Assembly: GCA_021736205.1 (NCBI GenBank)
Contig: JAIPGF010000011.1
Span: 1-43,125, forward strand
Direction of reading: 5' to 3'
Source of the DNA: Candidatus Izemoplasma sp.
Lineage (GTDB): Bacteria; Bacillota_I; Bacilli_A; Izemoplasmatales; Izemoplasmataceae
Length of the DNA: 43,125 nucleotides
Position 1 is the first letter of the stretch; each line of letters begins with the position of its first letter. Position numbers and translations under genes: made by a program. Positions 32,515 to 42,245 of the stretch are shown here, piece after piece. The notes under the pieces were generated by a model, which worked only from the letters and a program-made list of their open reading frames with translations, was not told the DNA's origin and did no database searches.

Positions 32515-33456
32515 ATGGAATTTATTAGTATTAAAGAAGAGTTAAATTATGTTACTAAAAGAAATAAAATAGTAGAAGAAATGGAAAAAAAAGTGAAAGA
32601 TTTGGGATTTATACGTGTTGAAACAGATTATTTTGAACACTACGATGATTATGCAGAAGTTAATAATCGTATAGCGAAAGACAAACTTGTTAAAACAATT
32701 GATAACACAGGTAATATTTTAGTTTTAAGACCGGATAATACCTTTAATTTAATAAAACAAGTTATTCCCCGTATAAAAGAAGGGAATATATTTGAGTTTT
32801 ATTACTATAATGATGTGTTTAAAATGTCATCATCTGGATTGGTTGATGCTAATAAGCAATTTGGCATTGAAATTATAGGGGATAAACGTATCAAATCTGA
32901 TTTAAAGATTATTGAACTTGTCACAAACTTATTTAAAATGTTTGGACTTAATCTACATATTGAGGTTGGGAATAATAAATTTATTATGATGTTAGTGGCA
33001 CTATTAGATTTAGATGCCATAAAAGAAAAAGAATTTAAAGAGATTCTTTATACTAAAAATAACATCATGTTAAATGAGTTCCTACAGGCTGTTGATGATA
33101 AAAATTTAGCATTATTCTTAAAAGATATCTTTAAATATCAATCTAATTTAGAGTTAATGACAAAACGCATTGATGAACTAAAATTAAGTAAGGGGTTATT
33201 AGAACCCATTAATACATTAAAAGAAGTAATGAAAAATACAAAAAATGATAATATCCAACTAGATTTATCAACAATATCATCTTTAGATTATTATAATGGT
33301 ATTGTCTTTAGAGGCTATATAGAAAATCTTGAAAAAGCAATCGTGCGTGGTGGTAGATATGACTTAATAACCAAAACATATGATAAAGAAACGTATGCGT
33401 TAGGATTTGCAATTAATATGGGTGAACTTTTTAAACAGGTGATTGATAATGGATAA
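32515..33456 (+). CDS. hisZ: ATP phosphoribosyltransferase regulatory subunit
   Basis: A 313-residue paralogue of the histidyl-tRNA synthetase catalytic core. It has the class II motif 2-like LRPDNTFNLIKQV and ends with VRGGRYDLI and LGFAINMGEL, but lacks the anticodon-binding domain. HisZ binds the short form of HisG and is needed for activity and histidine feedback; the short HisG is encoded next, overlapping by eight bases. The RBS AGGAGG lies just before ATG 32515. It is the first structural gene behind the attenuator. Confidence 0.92.
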   Translation: MEFISIKEELNYVTKRNKIVEEMEKKVKDLGFIRVETDYFEHYDDYAEVNNRIAKDKLVKTIDNTGNILVLRPDNTFNLIKQVIPRIKEGNIFEFYYYNDVFKMSSSGLVDANKQFGIEIIGDKRIKSDLKIIELVTNLFKMFGLNLHIEVGNNKFIMMLVALLDLDAIKEKEFKEILYTKNNIMLNEFLQAVDDKNLALFLKDIFKYQSNLELMTKRIDELKLSKGLLEPINTLKEVMKNTKNDNIQLDLSTISSLDYYNGIVFRGYIENLEKAIVRGGRYDLITKTYDKETYALGFAINMGELFKQVIDNG

Positions 33457-34084
33457 CTACTTATATATTGCCCTTCCAAAGGGAAGATTAGCAGATGAAA
33501 CAATTGAAATTTTTAATAAAATAATCCCCAATTCTAGTGTGCAGTTTAATTCTAGAAAACTACAAGTGAAAGACGAAGTTAATGAAATCATTTATTTGCT
33601 TGTGAAACCCTCTGATGTATTAACATATGTGAATTCTGGATCGTGTGATTTAGGTATTGTAGGGAAAGATACCATTGATGAAGAAAGAAAAGAAATATAT
33701 GAGTTGGTAGATCTAAACATTGGAAAATGCAAACTAGCAATTGCTGGATTACCGTCATTCAATCTTAAACAAAACAAAATGATAAAAATCGCCACAAAAT
33801 ATCCCAATATTACACAAAAATATTTTGAAAAATCAAATAAAAAGACAGAAATATTTAAATTAAATGGAAGTGTTGAACTGGCGCCAATCATTGGACTGAG
33901 CGATGTTATTGTTGATATTGTTGAAACAGGTAAAACATTAAAAGAAAATGGTCTAGAAGTACTAGAGGACATGCACCAATTATCAGCAAGATTGGTATCA
34001 AATAAAAGTAGCTATCGGTTAAAATATAATCGAATAAATACACTCATTGACTTATTAGAGCAAGAGGTGAAAAATAATGATTAA
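33449..34084 (+). CDS. hisG: ATP phosphoribosyltransferase, short form
   Basis: A 211-residue catalytic subunit for the first step, joining ATP and PRPP. IALPKGRLADE opens the protein; SCDLGIVGKDT and the PRPP loop DVIVDIVETGKTLKENGL are conserved. It lacks the C-terminal regulatory domain of the long form (about 290 residues), consistent with hisZ upstream. AGGTGA near 33437-33442 favours ATG 33449 over TTG 33443. It overlaps hisZ and hisD by eight bases each. Confidence 0.95.
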   Translation: MDNYLYIALPKGRLADETIEIFNKIIPNSSVQFNSRKLQVKDEVNEIIYLLVKPSDVLTYVNSGSCDLGIVGKDTIDEERKEIYELVDLNIGKCKLAIAGLPSFNLKQNKMIKIATKYPNITQKYFEKSNKKTEIFKLNGSVELAPIIGLSDVIVDIVETGKTLKENGLEVLEDMHQLSARLVSNKSSYRLKYNRINTLIDLLEQEVKNND

Positions 34085-35354
34085 GATGATACAACCAGAA
34101 CAACTAACTAATTTTTTAAATAAAAATCAAGCATTTGATGAACGCACGGTTGATTTAGTTAAAGAAATTATCACAACTGTTAAACGTAAAAAAGATAAAG
34201 CATTATTTAGATACACAGAGCTATTTGATAAAGTTTCATTAGATACATTGCGTGTTACACAAGAAGAAATTGATGAATCATTTAACAGTCTCGATGATAA
34301 ACTACTAAATGATTTGAAAATAGCTAAAGAAAACCTCTATAAGTTTCATAAAATGCAAACGATTAATGATATAAAAGTAGATGCGGGAAAAGATAGTTAT
34401 ATAGGGCAAATCACAATGCCAATTTCAGATGTTGGGATTTATGTACCAGGCGGTACAGCTGCTTACCCATCAACTGTATTAATGAACGCAGTTCCAGCAA
34501 AAATAGCTGGGGTAAAACGGATAGTAATGGTGACTCCCCCAATGAAAAATGGCCAAGTTAAAAATAGTATTTTAGCCGCTGCAAAAATAGCTGGCGTTAA
34601 TGAAATCTATAAAATTGGTGGTGCTCAATCCATTGCTGCGCTGGCGTATGGTACTGAAACGATTCAAAAGGTAAATAAAATTGTTGGACCAGGAAATATC
34701 TATGTAGCGCTAGCAAAAAAAGAGGTGTATGGGCAAGTTGGAATTGATTCAATTGCAGGACCTAGTGAAATCCTTATCTTAGCTGATAAAACAGCTAACC
34801 CTGAATTTATAGCTGCTGATCTTTTGAGTCAAGCAGAACATGATAAACTAGCAAGTGCTATATTAATCACAACAAGTAAAGATTTAGCATTAAGTGTTCA
34901 AAAAGAAGTTTCTAAACAAATCAAAATAAGAAATCGAAAAGAAATAATTGAAGAATCAATTGAAAATTATAGTGGCATTATTGTTGTTGATTCAAAAGAA
35001 GAAGCAATCAATTTAAGCAACAATATCGCGCCTGAACATTTAGAAATTCTATTTAAAAATCCCGAACAATATATTAATAATATTACAAATGCAGGGGCAA
35101 TCTTTATAGGAGAATATTCACCTGAACCACTCGGAGATTATATGGCGGGTCCCAATCACACTTTACCAACTAACCAAACAGCTAAATTTTCAAGCGCTCT
35201 GAGTGTTTATGATTTCCAAAAACAAACGTCCCTAATTAAATATTCTAAACAAGCTTTAAAAAAATCTAGTAACTCTGTTCAACGTCTTGCGCTTGAAGAA
35301 GGACTAGATGCACATGCTTATTCAATGAAAGCGAGGGTTGCAGATGAAACCTAA
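34077..35354 (+). CDS. hisD: Histidinol dehydrogenase
   Basis: A 425-residue zinc enzyme for the last two oxidations from histidinol to histidine. YVPGGTAAYPSTVLM, GPGNIYVALAK, IAGPSEILILAD, IAPEHLEIL and the C-terminal HTLPTNQTAKF with DAHAYSMKAR are the conserved blocks containing the zinc and catalytic His residues. GAGGTGA lies seven bases before ATG 34077. Length is normal. Confidence 0.96.
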   Translation: MIKMIQPEQLTNFLNKNQAFDERTVDLVKEIITTVKRKKDKALFRYTELFDKVSLDTLRVTQEEIDESFNSLDDKLLNDLKIAKENLYKFHKMQTINDIKVDAGKDSYIGQITMPISDVGIYVPGGTAAYPSTVLMNAVPAKIAGVKRIVMVTPPMKNGQVKNSILAAAKIAGVNEIYKIGGAQSIAALAYGTETIQKVNKIVGPGNIYVALAKKEVYGQVGIDSIAGPSEILILADKTANPEFIAADLLSQAEHDKLASAILITTSKDLALSVQKEVSKQIKIRNRKEIIEESIENYSGIIVVDSKEEAINLSNNIAPEHLEILFKNPEQYINNITNAGAIFIGEYSPEPLGDYMAGPNHTLPTNQTAKFSSALSVYDFQKQTSLIKYSKQALKKSSNSVQRLALEEGLDAHAYSMKARVADET

Positions 35355-36375
35355 AAAGTCAATTAAAAATTTAACCCCTTATCAAACATCAACTAAAACA
35401 TATCAGTATAAACTAGATGCGAATGAAACCAATCAGTTATTATTTGACGATTTAGAGCTCAGTTTAGAAGTTATAAATCGGTATCCGGAAGTCAGTAGCC
35501 AGTCTTTAAGAAAGACGCTAGCAAAGACATATGCGTTAGATGAAACAAACTTAATTGTTGGTAATGGAACAGATGAATTACTAGACCTTTTAGTAAAAAC
35601 ATTCACCAATCCAAACGAGACTCTAATTGCGTTTAAACCATCTTTTTCCATGTATAAAGTTTATGCACAAATAAACAATGCGAACTTTATAGAAATTTCG
35701 CTTACAAAAACATTTGATTTTCCCTTAAATGAAATAGATAAATATAAAAATCACAATCCAAAAATTATTTTTCTTTGTTCACCCAACAATCCAACAGGCA
35801 CCACAATTAAACGTGACAAAATCATAGATTTATTAGTACGTTATCCAGAAACAATTATTGTAGTTGATGAAGCATATATTGAATTTTACGCTGAAGAAAA
35901 ATCGTTAATTAAAGAAGTAACAAATTATTCAAATTTAGTCGTCACTCGAACCTTTTCAAAAGCGTATGGACTCGCAGGTATTCGCCTGGGTTATTTAGCA
36001 GCAAAAAAATCAATTATTATGAATCTACTAAAAGTGAAGTTACCTTATAATTTAAACCGCTTATCAGCAGCTATTGGGTCTCAAGTTTTAGTAAAAAAAG
36101 AAACACTAAAAGCGCACCTAGAGTTAATAAAAAAAGAACGAGAAAAAGTCTTCAATGTATTACATCAGTTAAAGATTAATGTGATACCATCAAAAGCGAA
36201 TTTTTTATTTTTTCAAACATCATATAGCATTTTAAAACCGTTACAGAAAAAAGGCATAATTATTCGTTCATTTAACAATAATTATTACCGTGTTACGATT
36301 GGAAATTCAACTGAAAACACCTTATTTTGTGACACATTAAAGGAGGTCTACAATGAGAGAAGCAACCTACTCTAG
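35344..36375 (+). CDS. hisC: Histidinol-phosphate aminotransferase
   Basis: A 343-residue fold-type I aminotransferase. KLDANETNQ near the N-terminus, CSPNNPTGT, VVDEAYIEF and the PLP lysine in TFSKAYGLAGIRLGY identify HisC, and the operon position agrees. The start at ATG 35344 overlaps hisD by 11 bases, with a GAGGG motif just upstream; TTG 35338 is the alternative. It extends 23 bases into hisB. Confidence 0.94.
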   Translation: MKPKKSIKNLTPYQTSTKTYQYKLDANETNQLLFDDLELSLEVINRYPEVSSQSLRKTLAKTYALDETNLIVGNGTDELLDLLVKTFTNPNETLIAFKPSFSMYKVYAQINNANFIEISLTKTFDFPLNEIDKYKNHNPKIIFLCSPNNPTGTTIKRDKIIDLLVRYPETIIVVDEAYIEFYAEEKSLIKEVTNYSNLVVTRTFSKAYGLAGIRLGYLAAKKSIIMNLLKVKLPYNLNRLSAAIGSQVLVKKETLKAHLELIKKEREKVFNVLHQLKINVIPSKANFLFFQTSYSILKPLQKKGIIIRSFNNNYYRVTIGNSTENTLFCDTLKEVYNERSNLL

Positions 36376-36937
36376 AAATACTACTGAAACAAAAATTGAT
36401 TTAACATTATCACTGGATGGTAATCAAAAAATTATGGTTGATACACCTATTCCCTTTTTGAACCATCTATTAGACCTTATGGCTTTTTATGCTGGATTTG
36501 ATTTATCAATCACAGCCACTGGAGACACTGAAATTGATGATCATCATTTAGTAGAAGATATTGGTATATTACTAGGAAAATCCGTCAATAAGGCATTGGG
36601 TAATAAGCAATCAATCACGCGTTTTTCTGCTGTTTATATTCCAATGGATGAATCTCTTTCAAGAATTGTTGTCGATGTTTCAGGAAGACCGTATTTAATG
36701 TATAACGCAACATATAAAAGAGATGTTATTGGCAGCCTTAGTTTAGAAAACATTAATGAGTTTCTTTATGCTTTTACGATGAATTCAAAACTGACACTTC
36801 ATGTGGAAAATCTTTATGGAAAAAACGATCACCACAAGGCTGAAAGTATTTTTAAAGGATTAGGACGCGCATTGAAAAAAGCATTTAAAGAAACAAATAA
36901 TAAAGCTGTCCCATCAACCAAAGGACTCATAGAATGA
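36353..36937 (+). CDS. hisB: Imidazoleglycerol-phosphate dehydratase
   Basis: A 194-residue monofunctional dehydratase. The two manganese motifs DDHHLVEDIG and NDHHKAESIFKGLGRAL are both intact, and FLNHLLDLMAFY lies near the N-terminus. The phosphatase domain fused to HisB in enterobacteria is absent; the separate PHP phosphatase at the operon end takes that role. AAGGAGG precedes ATG 36353 inside the end of hisC. Confidence 0.96.
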   Translation: MREATYSRNTTETKIDLTLSLDGNQKIMVDTPIPFLNHLLDLMAFYAGFDLSITATGDTEIDDHHLVEDIGILLGKSVNKALGNKQSITRFSAVYIPMDESLSRIVVDVSGRPYLMYNATYKRDVIGSLSLENINEFLYAFTMNSKLTLHVENLYGKNDHHKAESIFKGLGRALKKAFKETNNKAVPSTKGLIE

Positions 36938-37536
36938 ATGTGATAATAGATTATGATGTCGGGAATATAGAATCAGTTAAGCGAGGCTTCATGCGTGCTA
37001 ATATACCAATCATTATTTCTAAAGATGAAACAACTATTAAACAAGCAGAATTACTTATTTTACCAGGCGTTGGCGCATTTAAAAACGCTATGGATAGTTT
37101 AGAAGAAACAGGGTTAATCCCCTTAATCAAAGACCATGTTAAACGCGGCAAATTACTGATTGGAATTTGTCTAGGAATGCAACTTTTATTTGATGAGAGT
37201 GTAGAATTCGAATTGACCAAAGGACTCGGGTTTATTGAAGGACAAATTGTCTATCTAACCAAACCCAAAAAAATTCCACATATGGGATGGAATGACTTAA
37301 CCATCAATCATAAAGATCCAATCACGACAAATTTTACAACAGGCGAGTTTGCTTATTTTATTCATTCATTATATGCAAAAACACCTGATAAATATAACTT
37401 AGTCTATACCACCTATGGTCATAAAATTCCTGCTATAGTGCGAAAAGATAATGTTATAGGTATTCAGTTTCATCCCGAAAAAAGTGGTGAATTAGGACTT
37501 CGAATCATACAATCTATAAAGGAGATGGTTAGATGA
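36934..37536 (+). CDS. hisH: Imidazole glycerol phosphate synthase, glutaminase subunit
   Basis: A 200-residue class I glutamine amidotransferase. The nucleophile is C79 in GICLGMQLL, PGVGAF forms the oxyanion region, and FHPEKSGELG has the catalytic His and Glu. It gives ammonia to HisF. It overlaps hisB and hisA by four bases each (ATGA). Confidence 0.96.
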   Translation: MNVIIDYDVGNIESVKRGFMRANIPIIISKDETTIKQAELLILPGVGAFKNAMDSLEETGLIPLIKDHVKRGKLLIGICLGMQLLFDESVEFELTKGLGFIEGQIVYLTKPKKIPHMGWNDLTINHKDPITTNFTTGEFAYFIHSLYAKTPDKYNLVYTTYGHKIPAIVRKDNVIGIQFHPEKSGELGLRIIQSIKEMVR

Positions 37537-38264
37537 TTATCTTTCCAGCTATCGATTTAAAATCAGGACAATGTGTTCGATTAAAACAAGGTGATTTTAA
37601 TCAAGAAACAATATTTAATAATGATCCACTTAGTGTTGCAAAAACGTTTGAAAAAAGGGGTGCAACATGGCTCCATGTGATAGATTTAGATGGTGCACAA
37701 AAAGGCAAAAATACAAATTTAAATGTCATTAAGACATTAAAAGAAAACACCAACTTAAAAATACAAGTCGGTGGGGGCATCAGAGATCAAACAATGATTA
37801 AAAAATTACTAGATATTAATATAGACTGCGTTATTTTAGGTTCATTTGCGGTAATACACTTAGATAAAATACCTGAATTAACCAAACAATATCCGAATAA
37901 AATCATTGTGTCAGTCGATGCAAAAAATGATTATGTTACCTATAATGGTTGGCAAAAAACAAGTCAATTTAGTGTGTTAGAATTTTGTCGGAAATTAGAA
38001 GAAGCACATATCAATACTATTGTTTTTACCGATATATTAAAAGACGGTATGATGGAGGGACCTAATTTTGCCTATTATGATCTGCTACAAAAAGAAACTA
38101 ATTTAGACGTAATAGCATCAGGTGGTGTAAGTACTATCAAAGATGTTAAACAACTACAGAAATCAGGACTTTATGGAGCCATTATCGGTAAAGCACTTTA
38201 TTTGGAAGAATTAGAGTTAAAGGAGGCCATACAATGCTCGCAAAACGAATCATTCCCTGTTTAG
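37533..38264 (+). CDS. hisA: ProFAR isomerase
   Basis: A 243-residue (beta/alpha)8 barrel for the Amadori rearrangement of ProFAR. The catalytic D8 in [18 protein letters not shown], the GGGIRD phosphate loop and [15 protein letters not shown] are conserved, with IASGGVS in the C-terminal half. The gene runs 31 bases into hisF, an unusually long overlap for this operon. Confidence 0.95.
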   Translation: MIIFPAIDLKSGQCVRLKQGDFNQETIFNNDPLSVAKTFEKRGATWLHVIDLDGAQKGKNTNLNVIKTLKENTNLKIQVGGGIRDQTMIKKLLDINIDCVILGSFAVIHLDKIPELTKQYPNKIIVSVDAKNDYVTYNGWQKTSQFSVLEFCRKLEEAHINTIVFTDILKDGMMEGPNFAYYDLLQKETNLDVIASGGVSTIKDVKQLQKSGLYGAIIGKALYLEELELKEAIQCSQNESFPV

Positions 38265-39004
38265 ATGTAAATCAGGGCCGTGTGGTTAAAGGCATTCAAT
38301 TTAAAGATTTAAAAGATGTGGCAGATCCAGCTCAGTTAGCTAAAAAATATAGTTTAGAAGGGGCTGATGAAATTGTCTTTTATGACATTACCGCTTCAAA
38401 TGAAAAACGCAATTTATCACTGGACTTTGTTAGAAAAGTTGCGCAAGAAATCAACATTCCATTTTGCGTTGGAGGCGGCATAAACTCCGTTGAAAATATG
38501 AAAGATGTCCTAAGAAAAGGGGCAGATAAAATTTCTATAAATTCAGGGGCAATCAATACCCCAGAAATGATTAAAAAAGGCGCAGAAAAGTTTGGCTCAC
38601 AATGCATTGTATTATCAATTGATGTGAAAGAGGAAGATAATCAATATGTTGTGTATAAGAATGGGGGCCGAGTTAAAACAAATTTAGATGCGATTTCTTG
38701 GGCTAAAAGAGGCGTTGAATTAGGTGCTGGAGAGTTAGTTATAAACAGTATGAATTTTGATGGCACCAAAAATGGATTTGATATAAAATTATTAAACATT
38801 ATTGCACAAGCAGTTAATGTACCAGTCATTGCATCCGGGGGAGCCGGGGGTATTGCTCACTTTATTGAACTTGGCAAACAAACTGATGTAGATGGATTCT
38901 TAGCAGCTTCTGTGTTTCATTATAAAGAAATACAGATTCACCAATTAAAAGAACAATTAAATAAGAATAATATTGTAGTTAGACGAACGAAGGAGGCATT
39001 ATGA
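38234..39004 (+). CDS. hisF: Imidazole glycerol phosphate synthase, cyclase subunit
   Basis: A 256-residue barrel enzyme that closes the imidazole ring with ammonia from HisH. D11 in [14 protein letters not shown] and the Asp of LSIDVKEE are the catalytic pair; GGGINSV and ASGGAGG bind phosphate. AAAGGAGG lies within hisA just before ATG 38234. The end overlaps hisIE by four bases. Confidence 0.96.
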   Translation: MLAKRIIPCLDVNQGRVVKGIQFKDLKDVADPAQLAKKYSLEGADEIVFYDITASNEKRNLSLDFVRKVAQEINIPFCVGGGINSVENMKDVLRKGADKISINSGAINTPEMIKKGAEKFGSQCIVLSIDVKEEDNQYVVYKNGGRVKTNLDAISWAKRGVELGAGELVINSMNFDGTKNGFDIKLLNIIAQAVNVPVIASGGAGGIAHFIELGKQTDVDGFLAASVFHYKEIQIHQLKEQLNKNNIVVRRTKEAL

Positions 39005-39606
39005 TTGAAATATCCTATAATAAAGATGGACTTGTTCCAGTTATTACACAAGATTATGAAACAAATGACGTGTTAATGCTTGCTTATATGAACCAAGAAG
39101 CATTCACCAAAACAATCAATGAAAAAAAAGCCTATTATTACAGTCGTTCAAGACAAGAATTATGGCTCAAAGGAGAAACATCAGGAAGCACACAACAAGT
39201 TAAAGAATTACGATATGATTGTGATCAAGATGCTTTGTTGCTAAAGGTGAAACAAACAGGTGTTGCTTGTCATACAGGGAATAAAAGTTGTTTTTACCGA
39301 ACAGTTTTCAGTGAATTAACAGCGTCAAATAATATAATTAATCAAGTGTATGAATTAATTAAGGACCGAAAAGAACAAATGCCCAAAGGATCATATACAA
39401 CCTATTTATTTGAAAAAGGGCTTGATAAAATATTGAAAAAAATCGCTGAAGAATCAGGAGAAGTTATTATTGGGGCAAAAAATACAAATGAAGAACTAAT
39501 TTATGAGATGAGTGATCTTGTCTATCACAGTCTTGTACTATTAGTAAATCAAGATGTTTCACTAGAAAAGATCAAAAATGAACTTGCTAAAAGATTTAAA
39601 AATTAA
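39001..39606 (+). CDS. hisI: Bifunctional PR-AMP cyclohydrolase / PR-ATP pyrophosphatase
   Basis: A 201-residue HisIE fusion for pathway steps two and three. The HisI part has [15 protein letters not shown], the DCDQDA metal site and the zinc Cys of ACHTGNKSC. After about residue 105 the HisE helical domain follows, with [14 protein letters not shown] as the pyrophosphatase metal motif. GGAGG stands just before ATG 39001. The fusion is common in both Firmicutes and Proteobacteria. Confidence 0.95.
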   Translation: MIEISYNKDGLVPVITQDYETNDVLMLAYMNQEAFTKTINEKKAYYYSRSRQELWLKGETSGSTQQVKELRYDCDQDALLLKVKQTGVACHTGNKSCFYRTVFSELTASNNIINQVYELIKDRKEQMPKGSYTTYLFEKGLDKILKKIAEESGEVIIGAKNTNEELIYEMSDLVYHSLVLLVNQDVSLEKIKNELAKRFKN

Positions 39607-40324
39607 TACAAAAGTGGATACACATGTTCATACAAACTATTCTCCTGATGCTGATGAAGACGCAACATTTTCTAGTTATATTACACAAGCTAAAAAAATG
39701 GGTCTTACCGAACTCATTTTTACAGACCATGTAGATTTTGATGCGGCACATCCACTGTTCAAAACACCGATTAATTATGACACATACATAAAAGAATTTA
39801 ATTCACTTAAAAATGCCAGTGATTTTCCAATCAAGCTCGGCGTAGAAATTGGTTATCAATCGCATGTAAAAGAAGAAATAAAGAGTTTTTTAACGAACTA
39901 TAACTTTGAGTATGTGATTCTTTCAATTCATTACCTGGAAAAAAAAGATCTGTATACACAAGAATATTTCACAGGTAAAACGAAAAAAGAAAGTTATACA
40001 CGTTATTTTAAAACTTGTTTAGAAGCTGTCCAAGAGATATCTAATTTTGATACATTTGGACATCTAGACTACTTAGTAAGATACTCTCCATTTGGTGATT
40101 ACGAGTACCGTGAGTACAAGAAACTCATTGATCAAATTTTACGTGAATTAATTAAAAAAAATAAAGCCTTAGAGATTAACACATCTGGACTTAGACATAA
40201 TGAAAGATGTTATCCCAAAAAAGAAGTAATTAATCGTTTTATTGAACTTGGTGGTAAAAAGATTACCTTAGGATCAGATTCACACCATCCCAGCGAACTT
40301 GCCACTGCATTTAATCGTTTTTAG
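39578..40324 (+). CDS. hisJ: Histidinol-phosphatase, PHP family
   Basis: A 248-residue PHP-domain phosphatase. [14 protein letters not shown] (H16, H18), FTDHVDF, SIHYL, GHLDYL and the final GSDSHHP supply the trinuclear metal site of the HisK/HisJ type. It removes phosphate from histidinol phosphate, completing the pathway. The start ATG lies 29 bases inside hisIE; its RBS is weak, so translation may depend on coupling. It is the last gene of the his operon and a terminator follows at once. Confidence 0.92.
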   Translation: MNLLKDLKINTKVDTHVHTNYSPDADEDATFSSYITQAKKMGLTELIFTDHVDFDAAHPLFKTPINYDTYIKEFNSLKNASDFPIKLGVEIGYQSHVKEEIKSFLTNYNFEYVILSIHYLEKKDLYTQEYFTGKTKKESYTRYFKTCLEAVQEISNFDTFGHLDYLVRYSPFGDYEYREYKKLIDQILRELIKKNKALEINTSGLRHNERCYPKKEVINRFIELGGKKITLGSDSHHPSELATAFNRF

Positions 40325-40349
40325 AAGACCTAATGGTCTTCTTTTTTTT
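40323..40349 (+). terminator. Terminator of the his operon
   Basis: AGAAGACC and GGTCTTCT pair around TAAT, followed by a run of seven or more T. It begins at the hisJ stop codon. Confidence 0.92.
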
Positions 40350-40374
40350 ATAAAAACAGCGTAGACTTTTTTTA

Positions 40375-40392
40375 TTTAGAATAATTTCTAAA
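40375..40392. promoter_or_regulatory. 18-bp palindrome upstream of the hydrogenase operon
   Basis: TTTAGAATAATTTCTAAA is an inverted repeat with 7-bp arms and a TAAT centre, about 125 bases before the first gene. It may be an operator, but it does not match Rex, Fur or PerR consensus sites closely. A TATACT at 40444-40449 may be a -10 region, with no good -35. Confidence 0.35.
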
Positions 40393-40515
40393 CAAGACAA
40401 ACACAACAATAAGATGTAAAATGTTTATTGGAAGCAATTTCTTTATACTGTTTGCTTTGTTAGCTTTCATCCACCATGATTACTGAGAAAATGTAAAAAA
40501 ACTAGGAGGAAAGAA

Positions 40516-40977
40516 ATGCTTGTTGATTCAATTTTAAATCATTATCCAAAAGAGAAAGATTACGTCATTGAAATTTTACTTGATGTACAAAAAGAAAAAG
40601 AGGATAACTTTATATCCCAAGAAGAAGTAAAGAAAATTGCATACTATTTAGATACAACGGAAAGTCATGTTTGTAGTGTGTTATCTTTTTATACACTTCT
40701 TTCTACAAAACCACGTGGTAAGAACATCATTCAAGTATGTAAAGATGTGCCTTGTTATGTCAGAGATGATTTTAACCTTTTAAAAACGGTTAAAGATTTT
40801 TTAGGTGTAAATTTTAATGAGACCACAACTGACCGTATTTTTACACTAGAAACAACAGCCTGTATTGGCTGTTGTGATGAAGCTCCTGTTATGCGTATTA
40901 ATGATAGGGTGTATAAAAATCTTACAAAAGATAAAGCTATTAAGATTCTTAAAGAATATAGGGGGAATGATTACTAA
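40516..40977 (+). CDS. NuoE/HydC-like [2Fe-2S] subunit
   Basis: A 153-residue thioredoxin-fold ferredoxin of the NuoE family. The four cluster ligands are C75 and C80 (CKDVPC) and C116 and C120 (CIGCC). The N-terminal helical domain contains the LDTTESHVCSVLSFYT pattern. With the NuoF-like and [FeFe]-hydrogenase subunits that follow, it forms the small subunit (HydC or HndA type) of an NAD(P)-linked, perhaps electron-bifurcating hydrogenase. AGGAGG precedes ATG 40516. Confidence 0.93.
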   Translation: MLVDSILNHYPKEKDYVIEILLDVQKEKEDNFISQEEVKKIAYYLDTTESHVCSVLSFYTLLSTKPRGKNIIQVCKDVPCYVRDDFNLLKTVKDFLGVNFNETTTDRIFTLETTACIGCCDEAPVMRINDRVYKNLTKDKAIKILKEYRGNDY

Positions 40978-42245
40978 TGGAACAGATTTTACTTTCGAAA
41001 AGATTTAATAAAATCGATCCCTACTCAATTAAAGATTATCTAAAAAGTAATGGGTATCAAATACTGAGAGAAGCGTTAAAAATGAAACCAAAAGAGATTT
41101 TAGATGAGATAAAACTTTCTAAAATTGTTGGAAGAGGTGGCGCTGGATTTCCGACGGCTATTAAGATGGCAGGTATCAAAAATGAAACAGATAAAAAGTA
41201 TATTGTCTGTAACGCTGATGAAGGAGAACCCGGTAATTTTAAAGATCGTCATCTTATGGAAAAAGATCCCCATAGTATTATTGAAGGCATGATTATAAGT
41301 GCTTATACCATTGGAGCATATCATGGGTATATCTATATTCGAGGAGAATATGATACAGCTATTGATATAATGAAAAATGCCATAGAAGAAGCAAGAAACA
41401 ATAATTTTTTAGGAAAAAATATATTACAGTCTGAATTTTCTTTCAATATAGAAGTTAGACGCGGAGCTGGTGCTTATATTTGTGGAGAAGAATTTGCTTT
41501 AATTGAATCAATTGAAGGAAAACCAGGGCGTACTCGTGTTAAACCACCCTATCCTTCACAAGCTGGAATTTTTAATTATCCCACATTAATTAATAATGTA
41601 GAAACCTTTTGCAATTTACCCATTATATTAGATATGGGCGGTAAAGCATATGCTGAGCTGGGATCGGATTATATTTCAGGAACTAAATTAATTAGTTTAA
41701 GTGGTAATGTCAAAAAACCTGGCTTGTATGAAGTGCCTTATGGGACCACCATAAAACAAGTTATTGAAGAGTTAGGTGGTGGTGTTGATCAAGGACGCAA
41801 CTTAAAAATGATACAATTAGGTGGAGCTTGTGGTCCGATTATCCCGCGTAACCTCATTGATATGGACATTGATAATGAACGTTTTGAAATCTTCGATTCT
41901 AAAATGGGAGCTGGCGCTATTATAGTTATGGATGACCGATTTGATTTATTTGATATTATACATCGCAATATGAAATTTTTTGAACACGAATCATGTGGAA
42001 AATGTATGCCGTGTCGAGAAGGACATCGTCAAGTCGTCACATTAATTGAAAAGTTTGTTCATTACAATGCTACAGAAGATGATCTACACTCATTAAAATC
42101 ACTGGTAGATGTTATTCATGAAACGACGTTATGTGGATTAGGTCAGACGAGTATAGCATCGATTTTATCTACTATGACATTTTTCAATGAAGATTACCAA
42201 CGTCGAATCGAGGATTCTAAAAGAAAGAGTGAGACATTATGGTAA
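40977..42245 (+). CDS. NuoF/HydB-like NADH-binding flavoprotein subunit
   Basis: A 422-residue subunit with FMN, NADH and [4Fe-4S] sites. GRGGAGFPT (52-60) and CNADEGEPGNFKDR bind nucleotide and flavin, RRGAGAYICGEEFALIES follows, and SCGKCMPCREG plus a later Cys in TTLCGLG bind the cluster. It is about the length of plain NuoF; the extra N-terminal thioredoxin-like and C-terminal ferredoxin domains of Thermotoga-type HydB are absent. The start shares one base with the preceding stop codon, and the end overlaps the hydrogenase gene by seven bases. Confidence 0.93.
   Translation: MEQILLSKRFNKIDPYSIKDYLKSNGYQILREALKMKPKEILDEIKLSKIVGRGGAGFPTAIKMAGIKNETDKKYIVCNADEGEPGNFKDRHLMEKDPHSIIEGMIISAYTIGAYHGYIYIRGEYDTAIDIMKNAIEEARNNNFLGKNILQSEFSFNIEVRRGAGAYICGEEFALIESIEGKPGRTRVKPPYPSQAGIFNYPTLINNVETFCNLPIILDMGGKAYAELGSDYISGTKLISLSGNVKKPGLYEVPYGTTIKQVIEELGGGVDQGRNLKMIQLGGACGPIIPRNLIDMDIDNERFEIFDSKMGAGAIIVMDDRFDLFDIIHRNMKFFEHESCGKCMPCREGHRQVVTLIEKFVHYNATEDDLHSLKSLVDVIHETTLCGLGQTSIASILSTMTFFNEDYQRRIEDSKRKSETLW

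Noticed and set aside
40375-40392. PerR, Fur or Rex box upstream of the hydrogenase genes
   Set aside because: The palindrome differs from TTATAATNATTATAA and TGATAATNATTATCA at several positions and has no TTGTGA/TCACAA halves.
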